Positions 1-10,713 of a stretch of DNA of 64,000 nucleotides are shown here, piece after piece. The DNA is taken from positions 62,001 to 126,000 of the forward strand of contig CAZGQM010000007.1 of the NCBI GenBank assembly GCA_964528055.1, given 5' to 3'. Below the pieces are notes generated by a model. The model had not been told where the DNA came from. It made no database searches and was given only the letters and a program-made list of their open reading frames with translations. Position 1 is the stretch's first letter; each line of letters opens with the position of its first letter. The position numbers were made by a program, and so were the translations under genes. The stretch is from Geoanaerobacter sp964528055. GTDB lineage: Bacteria; Desulfobacterota; Desulfuromonadia; Geobacterales; DSM-12255.

Positions 1-443
1 CATCCCCGAATTTTGCCATTAACAAAGAGGGGCAGATGGCCTCTCTCCCCAAGGGAGTCGCCGATTCATGGGTGGTTGTCGTAAAGCCGAAGAAGGGCGC
101 CTATCAGGTACTTCTTTCATATTTCCTTGATGATGTCTCCACCGACATCCCCCTTACCGTAGCCCCGGCTCTTGATTCCTTCAATGGCAAGCCGTTCAGT
201 AACATGGCTGAAAATGACCTTGTCAGGTTCCTTGAGAGGCCGGAATCCCCCAAGCCGGATCTCTCCAAGGATCTCAACGGCGATAAGAAAGTGGATTACA
301 TCGACGATTACATCTTCGCTGCCAACTATCTTGTCCAGGCGCCAAAGGTGACCCCTCCGGTGCAATCAAATAAGGACAAGGCGCCTGCGCAGCTTCCGAA
401 ACCTGCCGAGTCTCCTGCAAAGCCGACCGGCAAGTCACGCTAA
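1..443 (+). CDS. C-terminal part of a protein with a dockerin/EF-hand-like motif
   Basis: The frame is open from the left edge to a TAA at 441-443. The Met at 36 is therefore probably internal and the gene starts outside the window. About 147 residues are visible. Near the C-terminus is a calcium-loop-like motif (DLNGDKKVDYIDDYIF), as in dockerin type I or EF-hand repeats. It is followed by a Pro/Lys/Ala-rich tail typical of a disordered end. The overall function is not recognisable. Calcium binding is inferred from the motif only. Confidence 0.6.
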   Translation, partial: SPNFAINKEGQMASLPKGVADSWVVVVKPKKGAYQVLLSYFLDDVSTDIPLTVAPALDSFNGKPFSNMAENDLVRFLERPESPKPDLSKDLNGDKKVDYIDDYIFAANYLVQAPKVTPPVQSNKDKAPAQLPKPAESPAKPTGKSR

Positions 444-467
444 ACATTCGCATTTCTGCCGACAACC

Positions 468-507
468 GCAAACAGCCTCCCGGGATTTGATCCGGCAGGC
501 TGTTTGC
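468..507 (+). terminator. Hairpin after the first gene
   Basis: A perfect 11-bp stem (GCAAACAGCCT at 468-478 with AGGCTGTTTGC at 497-507) encloses an 18-base loop, 25 bases after the stop codon. There is no T-tract after it, so it may be a transcript-end stabiliser rather than a classical intrinsic terminator. Confidence 0.5.
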
Positions 508-538
508 GCGTCTGGAGACGAGAGGTAGCTGGATAGAC

Positions 539-1483
539 ATGAAACCGCAGAAGAAACGTTCGTTAAAGAGAAAAGAGAGTGTTGGCAAGCGCCCGCTGGT
601 GATGCTTCTGATTGCCATGCTGCTCATCGGAGGCATCCTCGCTCTTTTGGAGTGGCTCAAGAGCGGGCCGGAGCCTGACCGAACAGTCACACCCAGGCAG
701 GAAGAGAGGCAGACGCTCCCCCAGCGGGAAGGGCGGCCCCATCTGGAACAACAACCCTATACGTCGGCGACAACGGAACCGCAGCACCTTCGCCCGCCTC
801 ACCGGAAGAAGAAGGTTGGCCCGGGGACGGTTGCAATCATAGTGGATGACATGGGCTCCAGCCTCCAGGAGGCACGTGCCCTGATGGAGATCAACGTCCC
901 TTTGACCTTTTCGCTGATACCCGGACTGCCGAAGGTGCGCGAAGTGGCGGATGCAGCCAATAGCCGGGGGTATCAGGTGATGATTCACATTCCAATGGAG
1001 CCGCAGGGGTATCCTGGTAAAAGGCTGGAGGCCAATGGCCTGCTCGTATCACAGGGTGATGACGAAATCGCGCGTCGCATGGACTCCTATGTCAGGGGGG
1101 TTCCGCATGCAGTCGGAGCGAACAATCACATGGGTTCACGGTTTACCGAAGAGAGGCAGAAGATGACGGTGGTTCTGAATCAATTGAAGGCGAGGTCGCT
1201 CTTCTTTGTGGACAGTAGGACCAGCCCGCATTCGTTGGGTCTCTCCCTGGCCCATACCCTGGAGGTTGATGCTGCAGGAAGAAACGTTTTTCTCGACAAT
1301 GTGCAGGAAGCAGGGGCAATCAGGGTACAGCTTGAGCAGCTTGCGGAACTGGCCAGAAAGAAGGGGAGTGCGATCGGCATCTGCCATCCTCGCAAGAGTA
1401 CGATAGATGCGCTTGCAAAGGCTCTGCCGGAACTGAAGCGAGAAGGGATAACCTTTGTGCCGGTAGGTGATCTGGTCAGGTAA
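539..1483 (+). CDS. Divergent polysaccharide deacetylase (YibQ/DUF610 family)
   Basis: 314 residues. A basic N-terminus is followed by one membrane anchor (about residues 19-41), a Pro/Gln/Arg-rich linker (45-95), and then a deacetylase-like barrel. The barrel begins VAIIVDDMGSS and contains the MIHIPMEP, NNHMGSRFT, FFVDSRTS and GICHPR segments. These are the conserved blocks of the divergent polysaccharide deacetylase family, whose exact substrate is not established. The protein is probably anchored in the inner membrane and acts in the periplasm. No gene partner is evident; the next gene is convergent. Confidence 0.85.
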   Translation: MKPQKKRSLKRKESVGKRPLVMLLIAMLLIGGILALLEWLKSGPEPDRTVTPRQEERQTLPQREGRPHLEQQPYTSATTEPQHLRPPHRKKKVGPGTVAIIVDDMGSSLQEARALMEINVPLTFSLIPGLPKVREVADAANSRGYQVMIHIPMEPQGYPGKRLEANGLLVSQGDDEIARRMDSYVRGVPHAVGANNHMGSRFTEERQKMTVVLNQLKARSLFFVDSRTSPHSLGLSLAHTLEVDAAGRNVFLDNVQEAGAIRVQLEQLAELARKKGSAIGICHPRKSTIDALAKALPELKREGITFVPVGDLVR

Positions 1484-1486
1484 TCC

Positions 1487-1602
1487 AATTCCAGATCAAG
1501 GCGCTATTCTTTGTTGGCTTTGTCTTCGGCTCCTCTACGTACTTACCTGTACGCCTCGTCGCCTCAATCCTCGGGCCTGGATTTCATCCTTGATTTGAAA
1601 TT
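1487..1602 (+). repeat. Long imperfect palindromic intergenic repeat, copy 1
   Basis: The outer arms at 1487-1501 and 1588-1602 match at 13 of 15 positions. The centre is CGTAC-6-GTACG (1538-1553), on the same symmetry axis near 1545. The element fills the space between two convergent genes, and its right arm encodes the last residues of the ParA-like protein. A second element of the same length and plan lies at 26698-26818. Confidence 0.6.
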
Positions 1603-2996
1603 GTAATTTTGGTTGGTGTGGTGAACTGCTGCTTTATCTTGCGGAATCTCCGATATCCTTCCTCTTTCAGGATGGCTTCGGGTTCGTTGCGGTTCACCGG
1701 CTGGACCAGCAGGAACGCCCCGTTTTCATTCATCCCCTTTTGGCCGATGGTTGCATCCATCAACCGGTAAAGCCTGCCCTCACGCCGGTTCATGAAACTA
1801 TCTGAAAAATCGCGACAGGAGAGGCTCTGCGTAATGAGTTGCCTCCCACCAGGATCAATTACGTTCAGATCGACCCTTGAAGCCCCATTGTCGAGAAAGG
1901 GATGGAAGGTAAAGGTTGCTGCGCTGGTTGCCTCCAGGAGAAGCTGGCCCAGCGGGTCACCGGTGGCAAGTGTCCCACCGTTCGGAAGCATGAGTGAGGC
2001 AAGGAGATCGAAGAAACAGTCGGCATTTATGAAGCCTCGGGCAGTGCCGTCATTTGTCTCGTAGTAGAGACCGGGGCTGTGGGTGCCTCCTGTTGAAACG
2101 GGGATGCCGCATATCGGACAATGCTGCCTGAGAGCAGCCCGCCTGCTTGCATAGGCAGCAATCCGGCGCTCGTCTTCTGAGTCGAGCCATCTGCGGAACT
2201 GCATAGCACGGGTTTCCTGGGTCTTTTCAAAGGTAGTCAGTACCTGGCGGGCAAGCATGGCAAACTGGCCATACACATCCGTGCCCCGGGCATGGGTCAG
2301 AATCGGGTAGATTCGACCGTCGGGATTGGTGTTCAGGCTGTCAACCTTGGGGCTTTTCGATATGAAGGTTTCGAGACAGCGGTAACCGCGGTTTATCGCA
2401 TAAGCCTTCAACAGCGACTTCTGGTCGCGGAACAGGCCGTCGAACTTGATACGCGAATCTACCAGGCAGGGTATCAGCGCCAGACTCTTTTTGTCGAGAC
2501 CTCGACTTTCGAACAGGGCAAAGATGTTTTTGCAGTTTTCCAGCGATGCCATATCCTTGACCGGAATAAAGACCTGATCTGCGGCGTACAGGGCATTCTG
2601 CGTCAGGATGTCCAGCTCCGGACGGGTGTCTATGATCACGATGCCGGGTATCTCGGAGGTTGCCAGCAGGCGTGACAGGAACATCGGCCCCAGGACGATA
2701 CTCCGGAGTTCCGACAGGAGCGTTGAGGAAGGTATATAGTTGACGCCGAACTGGCCGGTATGTAGAAGCTCCGATCCTTTTGTTCCGGTCAGGAGCTCCG
2801 CCACTGTCCCCTCCGGTTTCTGGCTTGCGTGGGAGAAGAGCCTGTCTACGGTAAAATGGTTGTCAAAGGAAAAGACCGTGATAGAGAGATCATCCCTTAT
2901 TGCCTTCAGGAATATCGCCAGATTGGTTGCAAGGGTGGTTTTGCCGACCCCTCCCTTTTCCGAGGAGATGGTGATTACAAAAGGATAATTTGACAT
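1584..2996 (-). CDS. ParA/MinD-family ATPase with extra C-terminal region
   Basis: The chosen start at 2996 gives 470 residues. The reading frame extends further upstream, but the extension is unlike the family. A deviant Walker A (EKGGVGKTT, about residues 13-21) is followed by VIIDTRPELD (Walker B-like), as in ParA/Soj/MinD ATPases. After about residue 260 comes a region not typical of ParA, with a CPIC pair near residue 290 that could be half of a zinc site. No ParB or centromere-like repeat is nearby, so a role in chromosome partition is not supported. Positioning of another cargo or a regulatory role is possible. It is divergent from xseA. Confidence 0.7.
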   Translation of the reverse strand: MSNYPFVITISSEKGGVGKTTLATNLAIFLKAIRDDLSITVFSFDNHFTVDRLFSHASQKPEGTVAELLTGTKGSELLHTGQFGVNYIPSSTLLSELRSIVLGPMFLSRLLATSEIPGIVIIDTRPELDILTQNALYAADQVFIPVKDMASLENCKNIFALFESRGLDKKSLALIPCLVDSRIKFDGLFRDQKSLLKAYAINRGYRCLETFISKSPKVDSLNTNPDGRIYPILTHARGTDVYGQFAMLARQVLTTFEKTQETRAMQFRRWLDSEDERRIAAYASRRAALRQHCPICGIPVSTGGTHSPGLYYETNDGTARGFINADCFFDLLASLMLPNGGTLATGDPLGQLLLEATSAATFTFHPFLDNGASRVDLNVIDPGGRQLITQSLSCRDFSDSFMNRREGRLYRLMDATIGQKGMNENGAFLLVQPVNRNEPEAILKEEGYRRFRKIKQQFTTPTKITISNQG

Positions 2997-3059
2997 GGGG
3001 TGCATCATAGTATGATAGTGATGCCTGGTCAACCCCAATGAATAGAGGAGCACAAAGGC

Positions 3060-4412
3060 TTGAGCGTGGAACTCTTTGCTGAAAAAAGAATACTGAGTGT
3101 GTCGCAACTTACCCGGTTGATCACCGGGGTGCTGGAAGAGAATTTCGAGCATGTCTGGGTGGAGGGAGAGGTCTCGAATCTCGCGACACCTGCATCGGGT
3201 CATCTCTATTTCACCCTCAAGGATGCCGGAGCCCAGATACGGTGCGTGCTCTTTCGAGCATCTGCGCGAGTACTCAAGTTCATGCCGAAAGACGGCATGC
3301 GTCTCATCCTTCGTGGTCGGGTTTCCCTGTTTGCCATGCGTGGAGAGTACCAGCTGATTGCAGAGTACCTTGAGCCGCAGGGTATCGGGGCTCTGCAGAT
3401 GGCCTTTCTGCAGCTCAAGGAGCGATTGTCCAAGGAGGGGCTGTTTGACGAAAAGCGGAAACGGCCTATCCCGACCCTTCCGCAGCGGGTAGGTATCGTC
3501 ACCTCACCCACCGGTGCGGCTATCCATGACATCCTGAATGTTCTCGACCGGCGGTTCGCAAACATCCATATTCTTCTTGCCCCGGTAAAGGTTCAGGGGG
3601 AGGGTGCAGCCGGAGAGATTGCCGCAGCCATCCGAGACTGCAACCTTTACGCCAGGCTGGATGTCCTGATCGTAGGCAGGGGAGGGGGATCGATAGAAGA
3701 TCTCTGGGCGTTCAACGAAGAGGTAGTTGCACGGGCAATCGCCGCATCGAGAATTCCGGTGATATCTGCGGTGGGGCATGAGGTGGATCTGACCATTTCA
3801 GACCTTGTAGCCGACCTTCGGGCATCTACCCCCTCAGCGGCAGCAGAGCTGGTTATTTCGAGCAAAGCGGATCTGAACTCCTCGCTGGAATCCCTGGAAC
3901 TTCGTCTTGAGCGTGCAATGGCAGGACGTCTATCTGATCTTCGGGGGAGGCTCAGAGGTGCCAATAGGGCGCTCAGGGATCCTGTCATGCTCATGGAGAG
4001 CCTCTCCCAGCGCCTCGACTTTCTGCAGGAACGGATGGAATCCAGTGTCAAGGGGATGGTCGAGCATCACCATCAAGGATGTAGTTCCCTGGTCACACGG
4101 CTCCGCATGAAGAATCCCTCCCTGCTGGTGGAGGCAGGGAGGGAGAGAGTGCAGCTGTATTCCGATCGTGGCGGACGGGCCATACAGGTGCATCTGGCCC
4201 GCACCCGCGAAAATATCGCCCGATGCAGTGCGTCTCTCCAGGCACTTTCGCCGCTGGCCACCCTGGGTCGGGGTTATTCTATAGCCTCCAGAACCACCGA
4301 TGGCATGGTTATTCGCGACTGCAGGCAGCTGGAGGTCGGCGAGCGGATCAACTTGAGACTTGCTCGAGGAAAGGTACTCTGCACGGTAGAGGAGACCGAG
4401 CACTCCCAGTGA
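3060..4412 (+). CDS. xseA: Exodeoxyribonuclease VII large subunit
   Basis: 450 residues, the usual length. The TTG start at 3060 is chosen because GAGGAG at 3045-3050 is well placed. An N-terminal OB-fold opens with SVSQLTRLITGVLEENF. The catalytic domain has the family segments VGIVTSPTGAAIHDIL, GRGGGSIEDLWAFN and ISAVGHEVDLTISD. A coiled-coil region follows, and the protein ends with the typical LSPLATLGRGYSI. With XseB it degrades single-stranded DNA in the cytoplasm. xseB, ispA and dxs follow in the same direction. Confidence 0.96.
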   Translation: MSVELFAEKRILSVSQLTRLITGVLEENFEHVWVEGEVSNLATPASGHLYFTLKDAGAQIRCVLFRASARVLKFMPKDGMRLILRGRVSLFAMRGEYQLIAEYLEPQGIGALQMAFLQLKERLSKEGLFDEKRKRPIPTLPQRVGIVTSPTGAAIHDILNVLDRRFANIHILLAPVKVQGEGAAGEIAAAIRDCNLYARLDVLIVGRGGGSIEDLWAFNEEVVARAIAASRIPVISAVGHEVDLTISDLVADLRASTPSAAAELVISSKADLNSSLESLELRLERAMAGRLSDLRGRLRGANRALRDPVMLMESLSQRLDFLQERMESSVKGMVEHHHQGCSSLVTRLRMKNPSLLVEAGRERVQLYSDRGGRAIQVHLARTRENIARCSASLQALSPLATLGRGYSIASRTTDGMVIRDCRQLEVGERINLRLARGKVLCTVEETEHSQ

Positions 4413-4475
4413 GCGCTTGACTGACTTGCCTGAATGCGTATAATGACATTTTTATTTTTCCCGGATGGAACTTAA

Positions 4476-4703
4476 ATGGCTGCAGAAAAGTTTGAATCAT
4501 CACTGAAGAAGCTCGAAGAGGTAGTAAAGCGCCTTGAAAGCGGAGAACTGACGCTCGAAGAGGCTCTCAAGGCCTTTGAAGAAGGTGTTCGGCATGCCGG
4601 AATATGCAGCAGTAAGCTCAATGAGGCTGAAAAGAAGGTTGAGCTTCTGTTGAAACAGAAAGACGGCAGCTTCCGTACAGAGATATTCAGATCAGAGGAG
4701 TGA
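4476..4703 (+). CDS. xseB: Exodeoxyribonuclease VII small subunit
   Basis: 75 residues, the normal size. It has the family pattern FESSLKKLEEVVKRLESGEL followed by LEEALKAFEEG and a helical C-terminus. It lies 63 bases after xseA. It forms the multi-subunit cap and coat around XseA. The classical xseB-ispA-dxs order follows. Confidence 0.95.
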   Translation: MAAEKFESSLKKLEEVVKRLESGELTLEEALKAFEEGVRHAGICSSKLNEAEKKVELLLKQKDGSFRTEIFRSEE

Positions 4704-4745
4704 TCATGCGGCATGTTCACCATGTCGCATTAAGAGGAAGACACT

Positions 4746-5636
4746 ATGGATCTCAAGCAGTACATACACGATCGTTGTGCCCTGGTAGATGCCGCACTGG
4801 ACCGTTACCTTCCACCTGAAACCGAACTCCCTGCATCGCTGCATGCGGCCATGCGCTATTCCATATTTGCCGGCGGAAAGCGGATCAGGCCGGTTCTTCT
4901 CCTTGCCGCATCCGATGCGGTCGGCGGCAGTCTGGAAGGTGCAATGCCGGCTGCATGTGCCATGGAGATGATTCATACCTATTCGCTGATTCATGACGAT
5001 CTGCCGGCAATGGATGATGATGATTTCCGTCGTGGCAGGCCCACCAATCATAAGGTATATGGTGAGGCCATCGCCATACTGGCCGGTGATGCGCTGCTCA
5101 CCGAGGCCTTTGTCCTCATGGGAAATCCTCTCCATCTGAAGACCAATCCTGAGCGGATGCTTGCCGTAATACGCGAGATAGCCTGCTGTGCCGGTTCGCA
5201 CGGTATGGTCGGCGGACAGGTCGTCGATATGGAGAGCGAAGGGAAAGGTGATGCCGATATTGCAACGGTCCAGTACATCCACGTCCACAAAACCGGTGCC
5301 CTCATCAAGGCCGCTGTCAAGGCAGGGGCCATCCTGGGTGGGGCAACGCCCGAACAGGTAGTTGCCCTGACCCGTTACGGCGAAGCCATCGGCCTAGCGT
5401 TCCAGATAGCCGACGATATTCTGGACATAGAGGGGACCACCGAGGAGATCGGTAAGGATGCCGGCAGTGACCAGGCCCGGGGCAAGGTAACTTATCCGTC
5501 GGTAATCGGACTGGCAAATTCCAAGCAGCGTGCTGCTGAGCTGGTGGAGATGTCGCTGGAACTTCTCGTACCTTTTGACTCCAAGGCTGACCCCTTGAGA
5601 GAGATCGCACGATACATAATAGCCCGGAAGTCATAA
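4746..5636 (+). CDS. ispA: Polyprenyl (geranyl/farnesyl) diphosphate synthase
   Basis: 296 residues. It has the first Asp-rich motif in DDLPAMDDDDFRRGRPTNH and the second in DDILDIEG, plus the GGKRIRP substrate-binding block near residue 40. It condenses isopentenyl diphosphate with allylic diphosphates in the cytosol. The DDxxxxD spacing fits bacterial farnesyl diphosphate synthases. The stop overlaps the dxs start by one base (TAATG), so the two are translationally coupled in isoprenoid supply. Confidence 0.93.
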   Translation: MDLKQYIHDRCALVDAALDRYLPPETELPASLHAAMRYSIFAGGKRIRPVLLLAASDAVGGSLEGAMPAACAMEMIHTYSLIHDDLPAMDDDDFRRGRPTNHKVYGEAIAILAGDALLTEAFVLMGNPLHLKTNPERMLAVIREIACCAGSHGMVGGQVVDMESEGKGDADIATVQYIHVHKTGALIKAAVKAGAILGGATPEQVVALTRYGEAIGLAFQIADDILDIEGTTEEIGKDAGSDQARGKVTYPSVIGLANSKQRAAELVEMSLELLVPFDSKADPLREIARYIIARKS

Positions 5637-7513
5637 TGAATCGGATACTTGATACAATCAACGGACCGCAGGATGTCAAGAAGCTCACCTTAGTCGAACT
5701 CAGGTCGTTGGCCGATGAACTCCGCAACGAGATCATAACCACCTGCGCAGCTAACGGCGGCCATCTGGCTCCGAGTCTCGGGGTTGTTGAACTCACTCTT
5801 GCACTGCACCGGATATTTGAATCCCCCGCAGACAAGATAGTATGGGATGTCGGACACCAGGCATATGCCCACAAGCTCCTCACGGGGAGGCGCGACCGTT
5901 TTCGCACCCTTCGGACTCTGGACGGCATCAGCGGGTTTCCCAAGCGTGCCGAATCTCCGCACGATTCCTTTGACGTGGGGCACTCCTCCACCTCCATATC
6001 AGCAGCTACCGGAATGGCCGTTGCCAGGGACCTCGCAGGTAAGGGGAACAAGGTGGTGGCAGTAATCGGGGACGGTTCCATGACCGGAGGTATAGCCTTT
6101 GAGGGGCTCAATCATGCCGGGCACCTGAACAAGGACCTGGTGGTGATACTGAATGACAATGAGATGTCCATTGCCGAGAACGTCGGCGCCCTCTCGAATT
6201 TCCTTTCGCGTACCATCACCAATGAATTCGTTCACAAGATAAAGAAGGACCTGGAGTTCTTTCTTGAAGGGCTCGACGGTGTCGGTCACCAAATGCTCAG
6301 AGTCGCCAAACGTGCCGAGGAGTCTCTGAAGGGGCTCTTTACACCGGGGATGCTGTTTGAGGCCTTTGGCTTTGAATACATCGGTCCCATTGATGGTCAT
6401 GACATCGAGCAGCTGATGGAGACTTTTGAAAAGGTCAAACGTTTCGATGATGCGGTCTTGATCCATGTCCTGACCAAGAAAGGGAAGGGGTACCGACCTG
6501 CAGAGGGAAATCCGTCACTTTTTCATGGGGTTGGACCATTTGATGCCGCAACGGGAAAGATAATCAAGGGAAAGGGTGGGGCAGCTTCCTATACCGCCAT
6601 CTTCGGCGACGTGATAAGAAAGATTGCCGCTGAAGACGATCGCGTGATTGCCATCACTGCCGCGATGCCCGATGGTACAGGTTTGTCGGGTTTTGCCAAG
6701 GAATTCCCGGATCGTTTTTTCGACGTCGGGATTGCCGAGCAGCATGGTGTGACCTTTGCCGCTGGTCTGGCTGCAGAGGGTTTCAGACCGGTATTTGCCG
6801 TGTATTCGTCGTTTCTACAGAGGGCATTTGATCAGGTATTTCATGACGTCTGTCTGCAGAATCTGCCGGTTACCTTTGCCATAGACCGTGCCGGTGTGGT
6901 TGGAAGCGATGGCCCGACCCATCACGGCGTATTTGACCTGTCGTATCTCAGGCAGATACCCAATATCGTCGTTATGGCACCCAAGGATGAAAACGAACTC
7001 CAGCATATGCTCTACACTGCGATTGCTCATGATGGGCCCGTTGCTGTTCGCTATCCCAGAGGAAATGGCTACGGAGTCGCATTGGACCAGACCTTGCGTG
7101 AACTCCCCATCGGCCAGGGAGAGGTTTTACGCAGAGGAGGAGATGCTACGGTACTTGCTGTCGGCACCATGGTAGCTCCGTGCCTTGAGGCAGCCAATAC
7201 CCTTGAGAAGGATGGGATATACCTTACCGTGGTTAATGCGCGGTTTGTCAAGCCGTTGGACCGGGAGCTTGTACTTGGGCTCGCGAGACAGACGGGGCTG
7301 CTTTTCACTGCGGAAGAGAACGCTATTCAAGGTGGTTTTGGTTCGGCAATCCTCGAGATTCTTGAAGAGGAAGGGATCTCAGGGGTGCAGGTGCATCGTA
7401 TGGGATATCCCGACAGTTTTGTCGAGCAGGGTGAACAGCACGAACTTCGTGCCAGATATGGACTCGATCTGGCGGGTACTATCGCTACTCTTCGAAAGCA
7501 TATTCGGAAATAA
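5636..7513 (+). CDS. dxs: 1-deoxy-D-xylulose-5-phosphate synthase
   Basis: 625 residues, full length. The thiamine-diphosphate domain has GDGSMTGGIAFEGLNHAG. The central pyrimidine domain has DVGIAEQHGVTFAAGLA and DRAGVVGSDGPTHHG. A transketolase C-terminal domain follows. It joins pyruvate and glyceraldehyde-3-phosphate as the first step of the MEP pathway. It is coupled to ispA upstream and closed by a terminator at 7539-7578. Confidence 0.96.
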   Translation: MNRILDTINGPQDVKKLTLVELRSLADELRNEIITTCAANGGHLAPSLGVVELTLALHRIFESPADKIVWDVGHQAYAHKLLTGRRDRFRTLRTLDGISGFPKRAESPHDSFDVGHSSTSISAATGMAVARDLAGKGNKVVAVIGDGSMTGGIAFEGLNHAGHLNKDLVVILNDNEMSIAENVGALSNFLSRTITNEFVHKIKKDLEFFLEGLDGVGHQMLRVAKRAEESLKGLFTPGMLFEAFGFEYIGPIDGHDIEQLMETFEKVKRFDDAVLIHVLTKKGKGYRPAEGNPSLFHGVGPFDAATGKIIKGKGGAASYTAIFGDVIRKIAAEDDRVIAITAAMPDGTGLSGFAKEFPDRFFDVGIAEQHGVTFAAGLAAEGFRPVFAVYSSFLQRAFDQVFHDVCLQNLPVTFAIDRAGVVGSDGPTHHGVFDLSYLRQIPNIVVMAPKDENELQHMLYTAIAHDGPVAVRYPRGNGYGVALDQTLRELPIGQGEVLRRGGDATVLAVGTMVAPCLEAANTLEKDGIYLTVVNARFVKPLDRELVLGLARQTGLLFTAEENAIQGGFGSAILEILEEEGISGVQVHRMGYPDSFVEQGEQHELRARYGLDLAGTIATLRKHIRK

Positions 7514-7538
7514 CATCCTTTTACTTAGTTTATTACGC

Positions 7539-7578
7539 AAAAGGGGAGCTATGCCGGATCCGGTGGAGCCCCCCTTTT
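7539..7578 (+). terminator. Intrinsic terminator after dxs
   Basis: AAAAGGGG pairs with CCCCTTTT around a loop that contains the small palindrome CCGGATCCGG. A T-rich run follows. It ends the xseA-xseB-ispA-dxs unit 25 bases after the dxs stop. Confidence 0.8.
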
Positions 7579-7602
7579 TATTTCCTTGGATACTGGAGAT
7601 TT

Positions 7603-8067
7603 ATGCCTGGTAAAATCTGGGTCGATGCGGACGCCTGTCCACGGATAATCAAGGAGATCATTTTTCGAGCTTCGGCTCGATTGAAGGTGCCGGTCTGCCT
7701 CGTGGCAAATCAGGATCTTTCCAAGGCCCATCTGGGGCTGGTGACATCAGTCCGGGTGGGTGAAGGAGCTGACGTTGCGGATGACTATATCGCTGCGCAT
7801 GCAACCGCTTCAGATCTGGTGATTACTGCAGATATCCCCTTGGCAGCAAGGATCGTGGCTAAGGGGGGTATCGCAATCGATCCGCGTGGCGAGCTCTACA
7901 CGGAGGATACTGTGGGAGAACGCCTCTCGATCCGCGATCTCATGCAGGAGCTGCGCGGTGCGGGGCTCATTCAGGGCGGCCCGGCCCAGTTCAATATGGT
8001 AGATAGACAGCGCTTCGCTTCTGCTCTGGATCGCCTGTTGACCCGTATGATCAAGGGGCGTTCGTAA
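7603..8067 (+). CDS. YaiI/YqxD (UPF0178, DUF188) family protein
   Basis: 154 residues, close to the family norm. It begins IWVDADACPRIIKEII and has VITADIPLAARIVAKG and IDPRGELY, the signature blocks of UPF0178. The acidic pattern suggests a PIN-like nuclease fold, but no activity is established. It starts 25 bases after the dxs terminator and so is probably its own unit. Confidence 0.9.
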   Translation: MPGKIWVDADACPRIIKEIIFRASARLKVPVCLVANQDLSKAHLGLVTSVRVGEGADVADDYIAAHATASDLVITADIPLAARIVAKGGIAIDPRGELYTEDTVGERLSIRDLMQELRGAGLIQGGPAQFNMVDRQRFASALDRLLTRMIKGRS

Positions 8068-8157
8068 GAGCCTGTTTGCACAGATATATCCGTATTGCAG
8101 CTCTCGGTATACCTGACGGGTCTTTCTTGTAATTGCAGTTATCGTACGCTGGAGGTG

Positions 8158-8427
8158 CTACTGTAAATATTCCTTTACAAGGATTTGCATCCCGCCAGGT
8201 TCTTTATCGATGGCGATCTGGCGCTCTTCGGGAGTAAGTAGCTCATGCAGATGTTTCCTCGCCTTTTTGCGGCTGCCTGCTATTGTTTCGGTCATCTTGA
8301 TAAGGATGCCAACCGGGACTCCAGCTCGATAACCGGTCACCAGTTTCTCAATCTCCTCTCGACGCTGTTCATCGGTCCATGTCTTGAAAAGCGCAGCTCC
8401 CAAATCATCATTATTATTTAAGAACAT
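8158..8427 (-). CDS. Small conserved-type hypothetical protein
   Basis: 89 residues, highly charged and predicted helical, with no signal peptide or membrane segment. It is supported by a strong Shine-Dalgarno (GGAGGAA) placed just upstream of the ATG at 8427 on the minus strand. I do not recognise a family. It is flanked by YaiI (convergent) and a possible 51-residue membrane protein upstream. Confidence 0.55.
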   Translation of the reverse strand: MFLNNNDDLGAALFKTWTDEQRREEIEKLVTGYRAGVPVGILIKMTETIAGSRKKARKHLHELLTPEERQIAIDKEPGGMQILVKEYLQ

Positions 8428-8595
8428 GGTTCCTCCACTCTAGGATTCGGTTGCACAATACTACTGTGCATTGACAGGCCCTCACAATAATTCAAAGCAG
8501 TGATGGATGTCTACATATTTTGTATGTATGGAAAATGACAGGACTCGGATGGTCTAAACCGCTGTTTCGTGCAACAGGTCGGTCAGTTGGCGGAC

Positions 8596-8751
8596 TCAGT
8601 TTCGTGGCAGCTTCACGTAAAAATATAGTATAAGCAGAAAGGGGAAAGTTGAGAAGGCGGCTTCCAGATTCCCTTTGAAGAGTTGCCAGGTGCCGAAACA
8701 GATCACTGTGGCAGTAAAGACGATTGTTAGAAGCGCAGTAAATTTATTCAT
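8596..8751 (-). CDS. Possible 51-residue membrane protein
   Basis: A short frame from ATG at 8751 to TGA at 8596. It has two hydrophobic stretches (about residues 5-20 and 34-46) split by a short polar loop, and a basic C-terminus. The composition fits a small inner-membrane protein. The ribosome-binding site is weak. I know of no family, so this is a prediction from composition alone. Confidence 0.4.
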   Translation of the reverse strand: MNKFTALLTIVFTATVICFGTWQLFKGNLEAAFSTFPFLLILYFYVKLPRN

Positions 8752-8835
8752 CTGATCTTATGCTACACCGGATCCGGTTAAATTGATAGGGCTCAGAGAC
8801 CATTTTCGGAAACCGCGCTCTTTTGTTAATTCCGA

Positions 8836-8864
8836 TTGATGCCGATGTCGGTTTTGGGTATACT
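8836..8864 (+). promoter_or_regulatory. Sigma-70-type promoter for aspS
   Basis: TTGATG (8836-8841), a 17-base spacer and TATACT (8859-8864). It lies 47 bases before the chosen aspS start. Confidence 0.6.
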
Positions 8865-8910
8865 ACGCCGGATTTGATCTGAGCGCATGCTTATTGAGGG
8901 GGACCTGCTG

Positions 8911-10701
<1,791 letters not shown>

Positions 10702-10713
10702 GTGCGCTGCTTG

